Origin: an archaeon | GTDB taxonomy: Archaea > Asgardarchaeota > Heimdallarchaeia > Hodarchaeales > S146-22 | DNA length: 14,081 bases | Assembly: GCA_024276395.1 (NCBI GenBank) | Contig: JAJRXH010000379.1 | Span: 1 to 14,081, forward strand | Direction: 5' to 3' | Shown: piece after piece, positions 7,543 to 14,081 of the stretch | How the letters are laid out: each line of letters starts with the position of its first letter | Position numbering within the stretch: position 1 is the stretch's first letter | The notes under the pieces: generated by a model | Seen by the model: only the letters and a program-made list of their open reading frames with translations | The model's database searches: none | Told to the model about the DNA's origin: nothing | Translations under genes and position numbers: made by a program

Positions 7543-10500
7543 TTACTTTCGAACTCTCTGAAATGGCCCAGGTGCCCACCAATTCCATTTTTCAAATAAA
7601 CTCATAATCGCTGGTACCAAAAAGAGCCGAACCAAGGTTGCGTCAAGGAGAATGGCCACGAAGAATGAAAATCCTAACACTTGAAGCATCAGATTCTGTG
7701 CAAGCATTAAAGATCCTAGTGCACTTGCCATGATGATGCCAGCAGCTGTAATGACTCTTCCAGTGTTCTCAATGGCAATGATGATGGCTTCCTTGTCATC
7801 GTGACCCTTCTCGACTTCTTCCCTCATTCTCGTCACGATGAAAATGTCATAATCGAGTCCTAGACCGAACAAAATCACGGTGATCATCACTGGAGCGATC
7901 CATGGGATTGATTTATCCAAAATCTCAACGAAAACGAACTCCGTAAGTCCTAAAGTCACTAATACGGAAAGTCCAATCGTGAATTGCAATCGGATGGGAC
8001 CAAGGACTGAGCCTAGAATGAGAAAGAGCACGATGAAGGTACCAAGAAGAACAACTCCAATGACCAGGGGTGTATCATTATCCATAATACTTCTCAAGCT
8101 TGAGTACGTCGAGGGAAATCCGCCAATGAGAATTTCGACCTCCGTTGGAGAGAAACTGGCATTTTCTTCTTGCAACTTGTCTCGATATGCCTTGAAAGCA
8201 TCCACGACATCCAGAGCCTCTACTGATAAGGGATCTTTTTCAAATTGGACTTCAATCAATACCGTGGTGTTATCTACATCCTTGGAAATCCAACGCTTCA
8301 TTAAAGTTCTATTGACCTCATCAACCAACTCTGGATTCTGAAAGGGAATTAACTTTCCATTAGGACGCGTAATGGAAAGAATATTGCCCGGATACTGATG
8401 TTCATCCATGATCCTCTCCAAGCCCGTGATGAAATCTTCAACTAACTGTAACTTCGTGACATCCCAGTACGACCCAATTTGCAAGCCTTGAGAAAACTCC
8501 ATCGTAATCTGAAGTGGAATGAGTCGGCCCTGAGGAAATTTGTCGCTCATTACCTTGAGCCCTTTCACGGATTCCATATCAGACGGCATCAAGTTGATGA
8601 AGTCATAATCCGGACGGATGTTAAATACTGCATTGTACACGAAAGGTGCACTGAGAGCCAAGAACACGAAAATGACAACGATTGGATGTTTTGTAGTAAA
8701 TTCCGAAGTCCTTCTCAGAAATGATTTTTTCCCGTTGATTGGCTTGATGACAACCTCTTCCTCTGCAGAATCCTCTGCTACTTCTGGACCAAGCTTTCTT
8801 GGCCAAAAGAGCTTATCACCAAAAGTGAACAATGCCGCTGGAATGACGGTAAGGACAGCAATCAACGATAAACTAACCCCGATCAAGGGTCCCATTCCCA
8901 TCGTCCTTAATAAAGCAAATGAAGAAACCATCAAGGAACCAAAGCCTATCATCACGGTAAGACCAGAGGAAGTAACGCTTTCACCAGCATGCTCAACTGC
9001 CAAGAGCACGGCCTTATCACGAGATCTGCCACGTCTTCGTTCTTCTTGGTATCGGGCCAGGGTGAAGACCACGTAATCAACTCCAGCACCAAACATGATC
9101 ACCGTGAGGATGGAAATCAACATTGACGGTATTTGAATGCCAAAGAACTGATTCACTGCCCATAACGACGCCAATGCCACCAACAACGCGGAGCCTATGC
9201 TCACGAGGGGAATGGCCCATGTTACTAATGATCCAAAAACGATAATCAGCAATAAAAAGACTAATAAAACGGTAACCTGATCTATACGGGAAATATCTCG
9301 TTCAAATCCTACATCAAGGTCATATTCTAAAGCTCCACTTCCAGTCACGTAAATTGTTACCTTATCCTCTAAACCGTGCTTTTTCACCAACTCGTTCACT
9401 ATTTTCCGGACTTCGAGAGCTTCTTCGATCAATGGATCCCTTTCTATCTCATTGTGAGAAGTAAGAACGATGGTAGATGAATTATCACTACTTACAAAGA
9501 AAGAATATGCTTCACGAGGAATCCCATCAGTGATTGTTGGCAAGTCAAATTCAGGTCTAGACTGCAAGTTTGAGACGATACTATCAGCAGTTTCACTAGC
9601 AAGTAATTCTACGTCTTCTGATGTCCGTGAATCATTAATAGATAATTCATACACGTCTGATAAATACTGCTGAAAGTCAAAGAGATCATTTAACGACACG
9701 TTACTTGATGTGGTACCACCAAGCAGAGAGTCACCACCAGAACCAATCATCTCTGACATGTTAAACAAGCCAGAATCATTCACCAAGAAAACATTAATGA
9801 GGGTTAAAGTCATATTTTTTATCAATGTCTCATTAAAGGATGTACTCGAATCATATAGTCTTGGTAAGGCTTCAGACGTTAAAAACTCCACCGCATCCAC
9901 TGGCAATCCTTCTGATGTTAGATTAATTGATAACTTTTGATCTAGATAAGTTAAAACCAAGTTTCTTAACTTGGTCTGATTATCAGCATCTATCCCTAAT
10001 CGTGCTGCCAAGTTCCACAAATCAGCTGTTTCATTTTGTCCAATTGTCCTCAAGGTATCATTTGTCAAAGAGACTGCCGTGGGAAAGGTAGTATCATTGA
10101 CAGATTTTAACGTGCCAAGAACAAGTAATTGAGAGCCACGGATTATTGGCAACTTAGTAGAACTAAGAGCATCACTCAAGTTTGCTGCTCCAACATATGA
10201 TAGAAATGACGGAGTAGTGACAATTGTTGGATATACCGTGCTCCAAGTCGAATTATAGATGGAAAGATACAGTTTCGCTAACTCGACTGTATCATTACCA
10301 AGAATAGAACGTTGCGATTCTAAAATGGCCTCCGTAAAGTTATAGGTCATCCCATGAAAAATCTCATCAACTTGATTTGGAGACAAAAAGTTATGAAATG
10401 CAAACCCTAATTTTTGTCCACCAAACTGAGATGACGTGAAATTCGTAGCTGCATAATAATAGGTTAACAAGGACTGAGTTAACGCGTAATAACTCCCCGA

Positions 10501-11196
10501 TATCGTAACATTAGTAACTTTCATCAAATCTGTAAGTTCCGTCTCAGTTAAGTTACCATTAAGAGCATATCCATCAGTTAAGTTGCCAATATAAAAAGCG
10601 GCACGACTCAAGTTCCACCATGTCAATTCATACATACCTGGAACCATATATTGCAATTGATTTAGGCCCAAAACACCTTGTCTTGTCAAGTTCACTGCTT
10701 GATTCAAGGAAAGCACTAGAGCACGAAGGTTTGTAACATTCTGAATGAGGCCCTGTGTGAGGTTCAGAAAAGTCTCTCTTAGTGATTCTTGAGTGGCATT
10801 CATGTACTGCCAATATTGGTCTTGAACGTCCCGTTCAATGCTCTTATAAGAAGTCACGTTTAACAAGGAAGTTAACTTTTCATCTGAGATCAATTGGTCC
10901 TCAAGTTCTACGAGAAATTGCTGAATGCTTGGATCAAACACCGAAAAATTCGGATCTTTAGCGTCGATGATGATGGCCATCGTGGCTTTAGGAATTTCTG
11001 GAAATTTCTCCCTAAGTAAATCTTCCACTTGAACAGATTCAACATTTCCTACAAACTCTGCCTCAGAAGATTCAGTAATCTCTCTAGCTTGAATGGCAAA
11101 GGGAGCGGCTACTAACACCACTAAAACCCATACAAGGAGCAACCGACGTTCATGACGCCGAACTGTTTCCGCAATGATTCTAAAAGGATTCCTCAT
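7543..11196 (-). CDS. MMPL/RND-superfamily transporter with giant first ectodomain
   Basis: Predicted proton-driven membrane exporter of the MMPL/RND superfamily, probably for lipids or other hydrophobic compounds. I start it at ATG 11196 (1217 aa) because a perfect GGAGGTG lies 8 nt upstream; the open frame extends 22 codons further, to 11262, without a ribosome binding site. TM1 is about 19-37. A huge extracytoplasmic region follows (about 38-636). The first TM bundle carries GAGVDY with Asp707-Tyr708. After a charged cytoplasmic linker the second half repeats the plan: TM near 838-853, an ectodomain of about 190 residues and a bundle with GLGLDY (Asp1115-Tyr1116). Both Asp-Tyr pairs, the proton relay in MmpL3-like proteins, are intact. 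The first ectodomain is about three times the second and is mostly helical with about 27 N-x-S/T sequons. The gene lies 78 bp after the TetR gene, probably in one operon. The substrate is unknown. Confidence 0.93.
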   Translation of the reverse strand: MRNPFRIIAETVRRHERRLLLVWVLVVLVAAPFAIQAREITESSEAEFVGNVESVQVEDLLREKFPEIPKATMAIIIDAKDPNFSVFDPSIQQFLVELEDQLISDEKLTSLLNVTSYKSIERDVQDQYWQYMNATQESLRETFLNLTQGLIQNVTNLRALVLSLNQAVNLTRQGVLGLNQLQYMVPGMYELTWWNLSRAAFYIGNLTDGYALNGNLTETELTDLMKVTNVTISGSYYALTQSLLTYYYAATNFTSSQFGGQKLGFAFHNFLSPNQVDEIFHGMTYNFTEAILESQRSILGNDTVELAKLYLSIYNSTWSTVYPTIVTTPSFLSYVGAANLSDALSSTKLPIIRGSQLLVLGTLKSVNDTTFPTAVSLTNDTLRTIGQNETADLWNLAARLGIDADNQTKLRNLVLTYLDQKLSINLTSEGLPVDAVEFLTSEALPRLYDSSTSFNETLIKNMTLTLINVFLVNDSGLFNMSEMIGSGGDSLLGGTTSSNVSLNDLFDFQQYLSDVYELSINDSRTSEDVELLASETADSIVSNLQSRPEFDLPTITDGIPREAYSFFVSSDNSSTIVLTSHNEIERDPLIEEALEVRKIVNELVKKHGLEDKVTIYVTGSGALEYDLDVGFERDISRIDQVTVLLVFLLLIIVFGSLVTWAIPLVSIGSALLVALASLWAVNQFFGIQIPSMLISILTVIMFGAGVDYVVFTLARYQEERRRGRSRDKAVLLAVEHAGESVTSSGLTVMIGFGSLMVSSFALLRTMGMGPLIGVSLSLIAVLTVIPAALFTFGDKLFWPRKLGPEVAEDSAEEEVVIKPINGKKSFLRRTSEFTTKHPIVVIFVFLALSAPFVYNAVFNIRPDYDFINLMPSDMESVKGLKVMSDKFPQGRLIPLQITMEFSQGLQIGSYWDVTKLQLVEDFITGLERIMDEHQYPGNILSITRPNGKLIPFQNPELVDEVNRTLMKRWISKDVDNTTVLIEVQFEKDPLSVEALDVVDAFKAYRDKLQEENASFSPTEVEILIGGFPSTYSSLRSIMDNDTPLVIGVVLLGTFIVLFLILGSVLGPIRLQFTIGLSVLVTLGLTEFVFVEILDKSIPWIAPVMITVILFGLGLDYDIFIVTRMREEVEKGHDDKEAIIIAIENTGRVITAAGIIMASALGSLMLAQNLMLQVLGFSFFVAILLDATLVRLFLVPAIMSLFEKWNWWAPGPFQRVRK

Positions 11197-11204
11197 TTTC
11201 GTCA

Positions 11205-11211
11205 CACCTCC
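11205..11211 (-). promoter_or_regulatory. Shine-Dalgarno site that sets the MMPL start
   Basis: The minus strand reads GGAGGTG, the full archaeal consensus, 8 nt before ATG 11196. The longer start at 11262 lacks such a site, so this motif is the main reason for the shorter N-terminus. The resulting protein begins MRNPFRIIAETV, a short basic cytoplasmic head before TM1, as is usual in the family. Confidence 0.8.
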
Positions 11212-11274
11212 ATCATTTTTCTTCACTGTCATTAGGCAATCAAGTTCCCTACGAAATTTCAATCATTTTCTAAG

Positions 11275-11877
11275 TTAAAAATTTCTTTTATCTGACTCAA
11301 CATCCGTGGTCTTGCGTTCATTTAATGTGGCAAGATAACTCGTCGTTATTTCTAAAGCAACAGAAAGAAGTGTCTTCAAATCAAGACTAGGGTTAAACAG
11401 AGCAGCTTGAAATATTCCAGATGATGAATAAAAAACGACTTGTGCAATGCATTCTGCTTTCTCTTCTGGAATGAATCGATACATTTTCATGATGAATGAT
11501 TTGATCCATCCCAAATAGGTTGAAAGAAGCTCATTCCTCAGCTTGAGAAAAATGGGATCTTTTAATGCATCATCAATCTTTGAATAAATTTGCCTGGTCT
11601 CGATAAATAACCGTGTTTGATTACGATAATAGCGATGATGCTCAATCAAATAGCTAAAGAGTTCTTCAATGCTCTGAACATTGCTAGATAAGAGCGGATC
11701 TTTCTTGACATAAAAAGCTAATGTCTCATAAAAAAGTCGTTTTTTATCTGTAAAGTGGTGGTAAATGGTACCAACTGACAATCCCGTCTCTCGAGCGAGC
11801 ATTCTTGTTGTCACGCCATGATAACCATGCTGAATGAAAAGTCTAGCCGCTACTTTGAGGATGTCATCTCTGCTCAT
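11275..11877 (-). CDS. TetR-family transcriptional repressor
   Basis: One-component DNA-binding regulator of 200 aa, the usual TetR length. Residues 3-50 form the N-terminal helix-turn-helix: ILKVAARLFIQHGYHGVTT leads into ARETGLSVGTIYHHFTDK, an almost canonical recognition helix. The C-terminal part (about 55-185) is helical and diverged, as expected for the ligand-binding and dimer domain; its effector cannot be read from sequence. It precedes the MMPL exporter on the same strand with no clear promoter between, the classic layout of a drug- or lipid-responsive repressor with its target pump. The ATG at 11877 has no Shine-Dalgarno sequence and lies about 27 bp from the TATA box centre, so the transcript is probably leaderless. 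Paired repeats around that promoter suggest autorepression. Confidence 0.93.
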   Translation of the reverse strand: MSRDDILKVAARLFIQHGYHGVTTRMLARETGLSVGTIYHHFTDKKRLFYETLAFYVKKDPLLSSNVQSIEELFSYLIEHHRYYRNQTRLFIETRQIYSKIDDALKDPIFLKLRNELLSTYLGWIKSFIMKMYRFIPEEKAECIAQVVFYSSSGIFQAALFNPSLDLKTLLSVALEITTSYLATLNERKTTDVESDKRNF

Positions 11878-11880
11878 GTG

Positions 11881-11927
11881 CGAACGTGCGCTTGATCGTT
11901 ATATAAACATATCGAACGCTCGCTCGA
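11881..11927 (-). promoter_or_regulatory. TetR promoter flanked by paired operator-like repeats
   Basis: The TATA box reads GTTTATATAA on the minus strand (11908-11899). Two 15-bp direct repeats, CGAACGTGCGCTTGA (11881-11895) and CGAACGCTCGCTCGA (11913-11927), match at 12 of 15 positions. They start 32 bp apart, close to three helical turns. Each contains an imperfect palindrome, CGAACG-NN-CGCTYG. One repeat covers the predicted transcription start, the other the region just upstream of the TATA box. Binding to both would block TBP/TFB and RNA polymerase. Confidence 0.7.
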
Positions 11928-11943
11928 GAGGAGGCATTAGAAG

Positions 11944-11949
11944 AAAAAA
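11944..11949 (-). terminator. Short T-tract after the ArsR-type gene
   Basis: A T6 run on the minus strand begins 12 bp past the stop codon of the ArsR-type gene and lies just before the TetR operator region. It is short, so termination may be partial and some readthrough into TetR-MMPL is possible. Confidence 0.35.
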
Positions 11950-11960
11950 CAATTTAAGAT

Positions 11961-12386
11961 TTACTCCTCCGTGTCCTCAAAGGAGGGTGATCTTTCCCCA
12001 TCCAAGCTAAATAAATGCTCCAAAAATTGAACTAGCCATTTTTCTTTATTAAGAAATACTAATCTATATTTTTTATACGGAACTACTTTAACTAATCCAG
12101 CTCCTTCCAAGTTTTTTACAGCCCGTGTTACCACAGAACGATTTACATCTAAATAATATTCTAACTCACAGATACAAGAATCTTTTTTCAACAATACCTT
12201 CAATATCTGCAGCCTTACTGGATGATTAAGTGCCTTTGTAAGCAACAACATCTTGACAGGACTTCTGAAGATCTCCTGTATCTCATGTCGAATGACTGGA
12301 CTAAATGTACACACTTCATCGTGAATCCGTTCCATTTTCTGTACTCCATACTCACCCAACTCTGGGTTTGATTGCATCAATGTCAT
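11961..12386 (-). CDS. ArsR-type winged-helix regulator with CxC metal-site motif
   Basis: DNA-binding regulator of 141 aa. The winged helix spans about 50-112: LNHPVRLQILKVLL is the typical ArsR opening, then a helix carrying Cys71 and Cys73 (SCICELEYYL), the recognition helix (NRSVVTRAVKNLEGAGLV) and the wing (VVPYKKYRLVFL). The CxC aligns with the thiol metal site of ArsR, SmtB and CadC proteins (ELCVCDL-type). An N-terminal extension of about 45 residues adds Cys26, which could supply a further ligand as in CadC. Metal sensing is thus possible but unproven, since many archaeal relatives keep the motif without known metals. A TATA-like box (12411-12420) is about 29 bp from ATG 12386, fitting a near-leaderless transcript; ATG 12377, with GGTGG 10 nt upstream, is an alternative start. 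It sits upstream of TetR-MMPL on the same strand. Confidence 0.88.
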   Translation of the reverse strand: MTLMQSNPELGEYGVQKMERIHDEVCTFSPVIRHEIQEIFRSPVKMLLLTKALNHPVRLQILKVLLKKDSCICELEYYLDVNRSVVTRAVKNLEGAGLVKVVPYKKYRLVFLNKEKWLVQFLEHLFSLDGERSPSFEDTEE

Positions 12387-12410
12387 CCCACCTACGCTCC
12401 ACCATGCGGA

Positions 12411-12420
12411 TTATTTAAGG
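12411..12420 (-). promoter_or_regulatory. TATA-like box of the ArsR-type gene
   Basis: The minus strand reads CCTTAAATAA, placing transcription start near 12390. A second candidate, TCTATAAACG (about 12494-12485), would instead start transcription inside the palindrome cluster and give a leader of about 75 nt. Confidence 0.45.
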
Positions 12421-12447
12421 ACAAATTGAAAAAAAATTTTCCTACCA

Positions 12448-12479
12448 TCAATACTGAGAATGATTCTCAATATTGAGAA
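12448..12479. promoter_or_regulatory. Two overlapping palindromes, Fur-box-like
   Basis: Positions 12448-12476 form a 29-bp inverted repeat centred on G12462, 14 bp per arm with one mismatched pair (12454/12470). Its core TGAGAATGATTCTCA (12455-12469) has the 7-1-7 plan of the iron-regulator Fur box and differs from TGATAATNATTATCA at two symmetric positions. Overlapping it, TTCTCAATATTGAGAA (12464-12479) is a perfect 16-bp palindrome. CAATAYTGAGAA thus occurs twice in direct orientation 19 bp apart, with one inverted copy between. A further TCTCAATT lies at 12503-12510. The cluster is about 60-90 bp upstream of the ArsR-type start. It may bind that regulator or another metal-dependent one. 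As RNA on the minus strand it is a long hairpin followed by T8 (12436-12429), so an attenuator role is also possible. Confidence 0.65.
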
Positions 12480-12548
12480 AAAGAGCGTTTATAGAAAAAA
12501 AATCTCAATTAGAAAGACTTGACAAATCTAATCGAACGTGTAACAACA

Positions 12549-12572
12549 TAAAAAAAGAAAATAAGAAAAAAG
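12549..12572 (-). terminator. T-rich terminator after the thermosome gene
   Basis: The minus strand carries runs of six, four and seven T within 24 bp, starting 8 bp after the stop codon. Position and composition fit an archaeal oligo-T terminator for a strongly expressed chaperonin gene. Confidence 0.6.
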
Positions 12573-12579
12573 ACGAATT

Positions 12580-14081
12580 TTAATCAGAATTGCTTTCAGT
12601 ATCTGTATCGGTATCTGAAGTGTCACCTGTATCGCTCGTGCTAGTCGATTTAGCTGCAATGATGTCATCAATTCTCAAAATCATTTGTGCAGCCTCTGAT
12701 GCCGCAGAAATTGCCTGACGTTTCACCAGTACTGGCTCAAAAATTGTTAGATCCCACATATCCTTGACTCCACCATTAATCGGATCAACACCAAAGGAAA
12801 TCTTACCTTCTTTATGTTCAGTCCTAAGCTGTACTAGAATGTTCATTGGATCAAGTCCACCGTTCTCGGCAAGTGTTCGAGGGATCACTTCAAGGGCATC
12901 GGCAAAGGCGCGAATAGCTAATTGCTTACCGCCATGGAATTCATCGGCATAATCCCGCAAAACTCTAGCAACCTCAATCTCTGGAGCTCCACCGCCAGGC
13001 AGGATCCATGGTTCCATAAGAACATTTCTGACGACACAGAGGGCATCATGGATGGATCGTTCTGCTTCATCAACGACGAGTTCAGTACCGCCACGGACGA
13101 GGATGGTCACGGACTTGGCCTTGGGGCATTCTTCGACGAAGAGCATGTCTTCATCACCGACTTTTTCCTGGTGCACCCATCCCGCTTCTCCGAGGTCATC
13201 AGTGCGAAGGTCGTCGAGATTGGTCACGATTTGTGCGCCGGTGGCACGTGCCAGTTTTTCCATGTCCGATTTCTTGACGCGACGGACGGCCATGATGCCG
13301 GCCTTGGCGAGGAAGTGTTGGGCCATGTCATCAATGCCCTTTTGTGCAAGGATCACGTTGGCGCCTGTGACCTTGATTTTTTCGACCATTTCCTTGAGCA
13401 TTTCGGTCTCGCGGTCAAGGTAGGCTTGGAGTTGTTCGGGGTCAGTGATGTTAATTTCGGCATCGAATTCGGTCTTGGTGATTTCCAAGGGCTGGGCGAT
13501 GAGCGCAATCTTGGCGTTCTTGACTTCCTTGGGCATGGCGGGATGCACGACTTCTTTGTCAAGAACGATTCCCTTAACTAGTTGCGTTTGAGCAAGACTT
13601 TCCCCCTCGACCTTCTCAACTTTGATGTTATCGATATCAATGTATCCATTTTCTTCTTGAACGTGCCTGATGGCTTCGACAACAAGATCTGCTAGATAAT
13701 CTCCGTAAGTGCTTACAATTTTGCTGTTCATTGCAGTATAGGCTACCTTTTTGAGTGTTCCCACTTCATCAACAGGCACTTTCCGACCAACGGTCTTGAG
13801 AGCATCAATGGCCTTTTTGGTGGCAAGGTGGTAGCCTTCCACGATTTCCGTGGGATGGATGTCATCATCGAGCAATTCCTCGGCCTTCTTGAGCAATTCA
13901 CCCGCCAACACGGCTACCGTGGTCGTGCCATCACCCACTTCCTGATCCTGGCTCTTGCTGAGTTCCACGATGAACTTGGCCACGGGATGGGAGACCTCGA
14001 TCTCCTTCAAGATGGTGGCGCCGTCATTGGTGATCACGACATCGCCGAAATTATCCACGAGCATCTTGTCCATGCCACGAG
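12580..14081 (-). CDS. Thermosome subunit (group II chaperonin), 5' end missing
   Basis: Subunit of the archaeal CCT-like chaperonin, a cytosolic double ring that folds proteins by an ATP-driven cycle with a built-in lid. The frame continues through the right edge (Arg-Gly before MDKMLVD), so about 50 N-terminal residues of a roughly 550-aa protein are missing. Counting from the Met at 14073, signature motifs are MDKMLVDNFGDVVITNDGAT (1-20), the ATPase GDGTT (47-51, catalytic Asp48), a second catalytic Asp at about 344 (ERSIHDAL), and PGGGAPEIE (359-367). The apical, substrate-binding part is about 171-345. The C-terminus (476-497) is a Ser/Thr/Asp-rich tail without the Gly-Gly-Met ending of many thermosomes. 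GC content varies strongly along the gene. A T-tract terminator follows the stop, and the downstream ArsR-type gene has its own promoter. Confidence 0.97.
   Translation of the reverse strand, partial: RGMDKMLVDNFGDVVITNDGATILKEIEVSHPVAKFIVELSKSQDQEVGDGTTTVAVLAGELLKKAEELLDDDIHPTEIVEGYHLATKKAIDALKTVGRKVPVDEVGTLKKVAYTAMNSKIVSTYGDYLADLVVEAIRHVQEENGYIDIDNIKVEKVEGESLAQTQLVKGIVLDKEVVHPAMPKEVKNAKIALIAQPLEITKTEFDAEINITDPEQLQAYLDRETEMLKEMVEKIKVTGANVILAQKGIDDMAQHFLAKAGIMAVRRVKKSDMEKLARATGAQIVTNLDDLRTDDLGEAGWVHQEKVGDEDMLFVEECPKAKSVTILVRGGTELVVDEAERSIHDALCVVRNVLMEPWILPGGGAPEIEVARVLRDYADEFHGGKQLAIRAFADALEVIPRTLAENGGLDPMNILVQLRTEHKEGKISFGVDPINGGVKDMWDLTIFEPVLVKRQAISAASEAAQMILRIDDIIAAKSTSTSDTGDTSDTDTDTESNSD

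Noticed and set aside
7880..9076. Open frames of about 150 codons antisense to the MMPL gene (7880-8341 and 8618-9076)
   Set aside because: They shadow the conserved transmembrane-coding parts of the transporter, with no promoter or family match.
12533..12540. Third copy of the TetR operator core (CGAACGTG)
   Set aside because: Only 8 bp match, there is no second half-site and it is not near a TATA box; likely chance.
12922..13581. 219-codon open frame antisense to the thermosome gene
   Set aside because: It is fully inside a certain chaperonin gene, in a GC-richer part where antisense stops are rare. Its product has no recognisable domain.

Overview
The window looks archaeal. It ends in a group II chaperonin (thermosome) gene. 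Several genes have TATA-like boxes about 25 bp upstream of apparently leaderless starts, T-tract terminators are used, and two membrane or surface proteins carry dozens of N-x-S/T sequons, which fits N-glycosylation. Base composition is about 40% GC (rough estimate by eye). An Asgard-type archaeon would fit this mix of features, but no taxonomic marker here proves it.

Layout. Positions 1-219 are a (CAAT)n tetranucleotide tract that runs off the left edge. Positions 220-550 are AT-rich and gene-free. A CLC chloride channel/transporter with a CBS pair (551-2530, minus) is divergent from an unrecognised 131-aa protein (2593-2988, plus). Next come a 1039-aa secreted, membrane-anchored surface protein (3232-6351, plus) and an aldo/keto reductase (6613-7461, plus). 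The reductase is convergent with a minus-strand block. Read in transcription order from the right edge, that block is thermosome (partial), ArsR-type regulator, TetR-type regulator and a very large MMPL/RND transporter.

How the genes work together. The clearest unit is TetR-MMPL: 78 bp apart, no visible internal promoter, and a strong Shine-Dalgarno site before the transporter that moves its start 22 codons inside the longest open frame. The TetR promoter is bracketed by two CGAACG-NN-CGCT-type repeats 32 bp apart, one over the predicted transcription start and one upstream of the TATA box. This is the expected layout of a self-repressed efflux operon. The ArsR-type gene has its own promoter, and about 60-90 bp upstream of it lies a 29-bp near-perfect palindrome overlapping a second, perfect 16-bp palindrome. 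The CLC, reductase and surface-protein genes look like single transcription units.

Most unusual features: the stacked palindromes between the thermosome and ArsR genes; the paired TetR operators; the asymmetric, sequon-rich ectodomain of the transporter and its parallel in the surface protein; the two-zone tetranucleotide tract; and uneven base composition along the thermosome gene. I see no CRISPR array, rRNA, tRNA, insertion sequence or obvious defence system.
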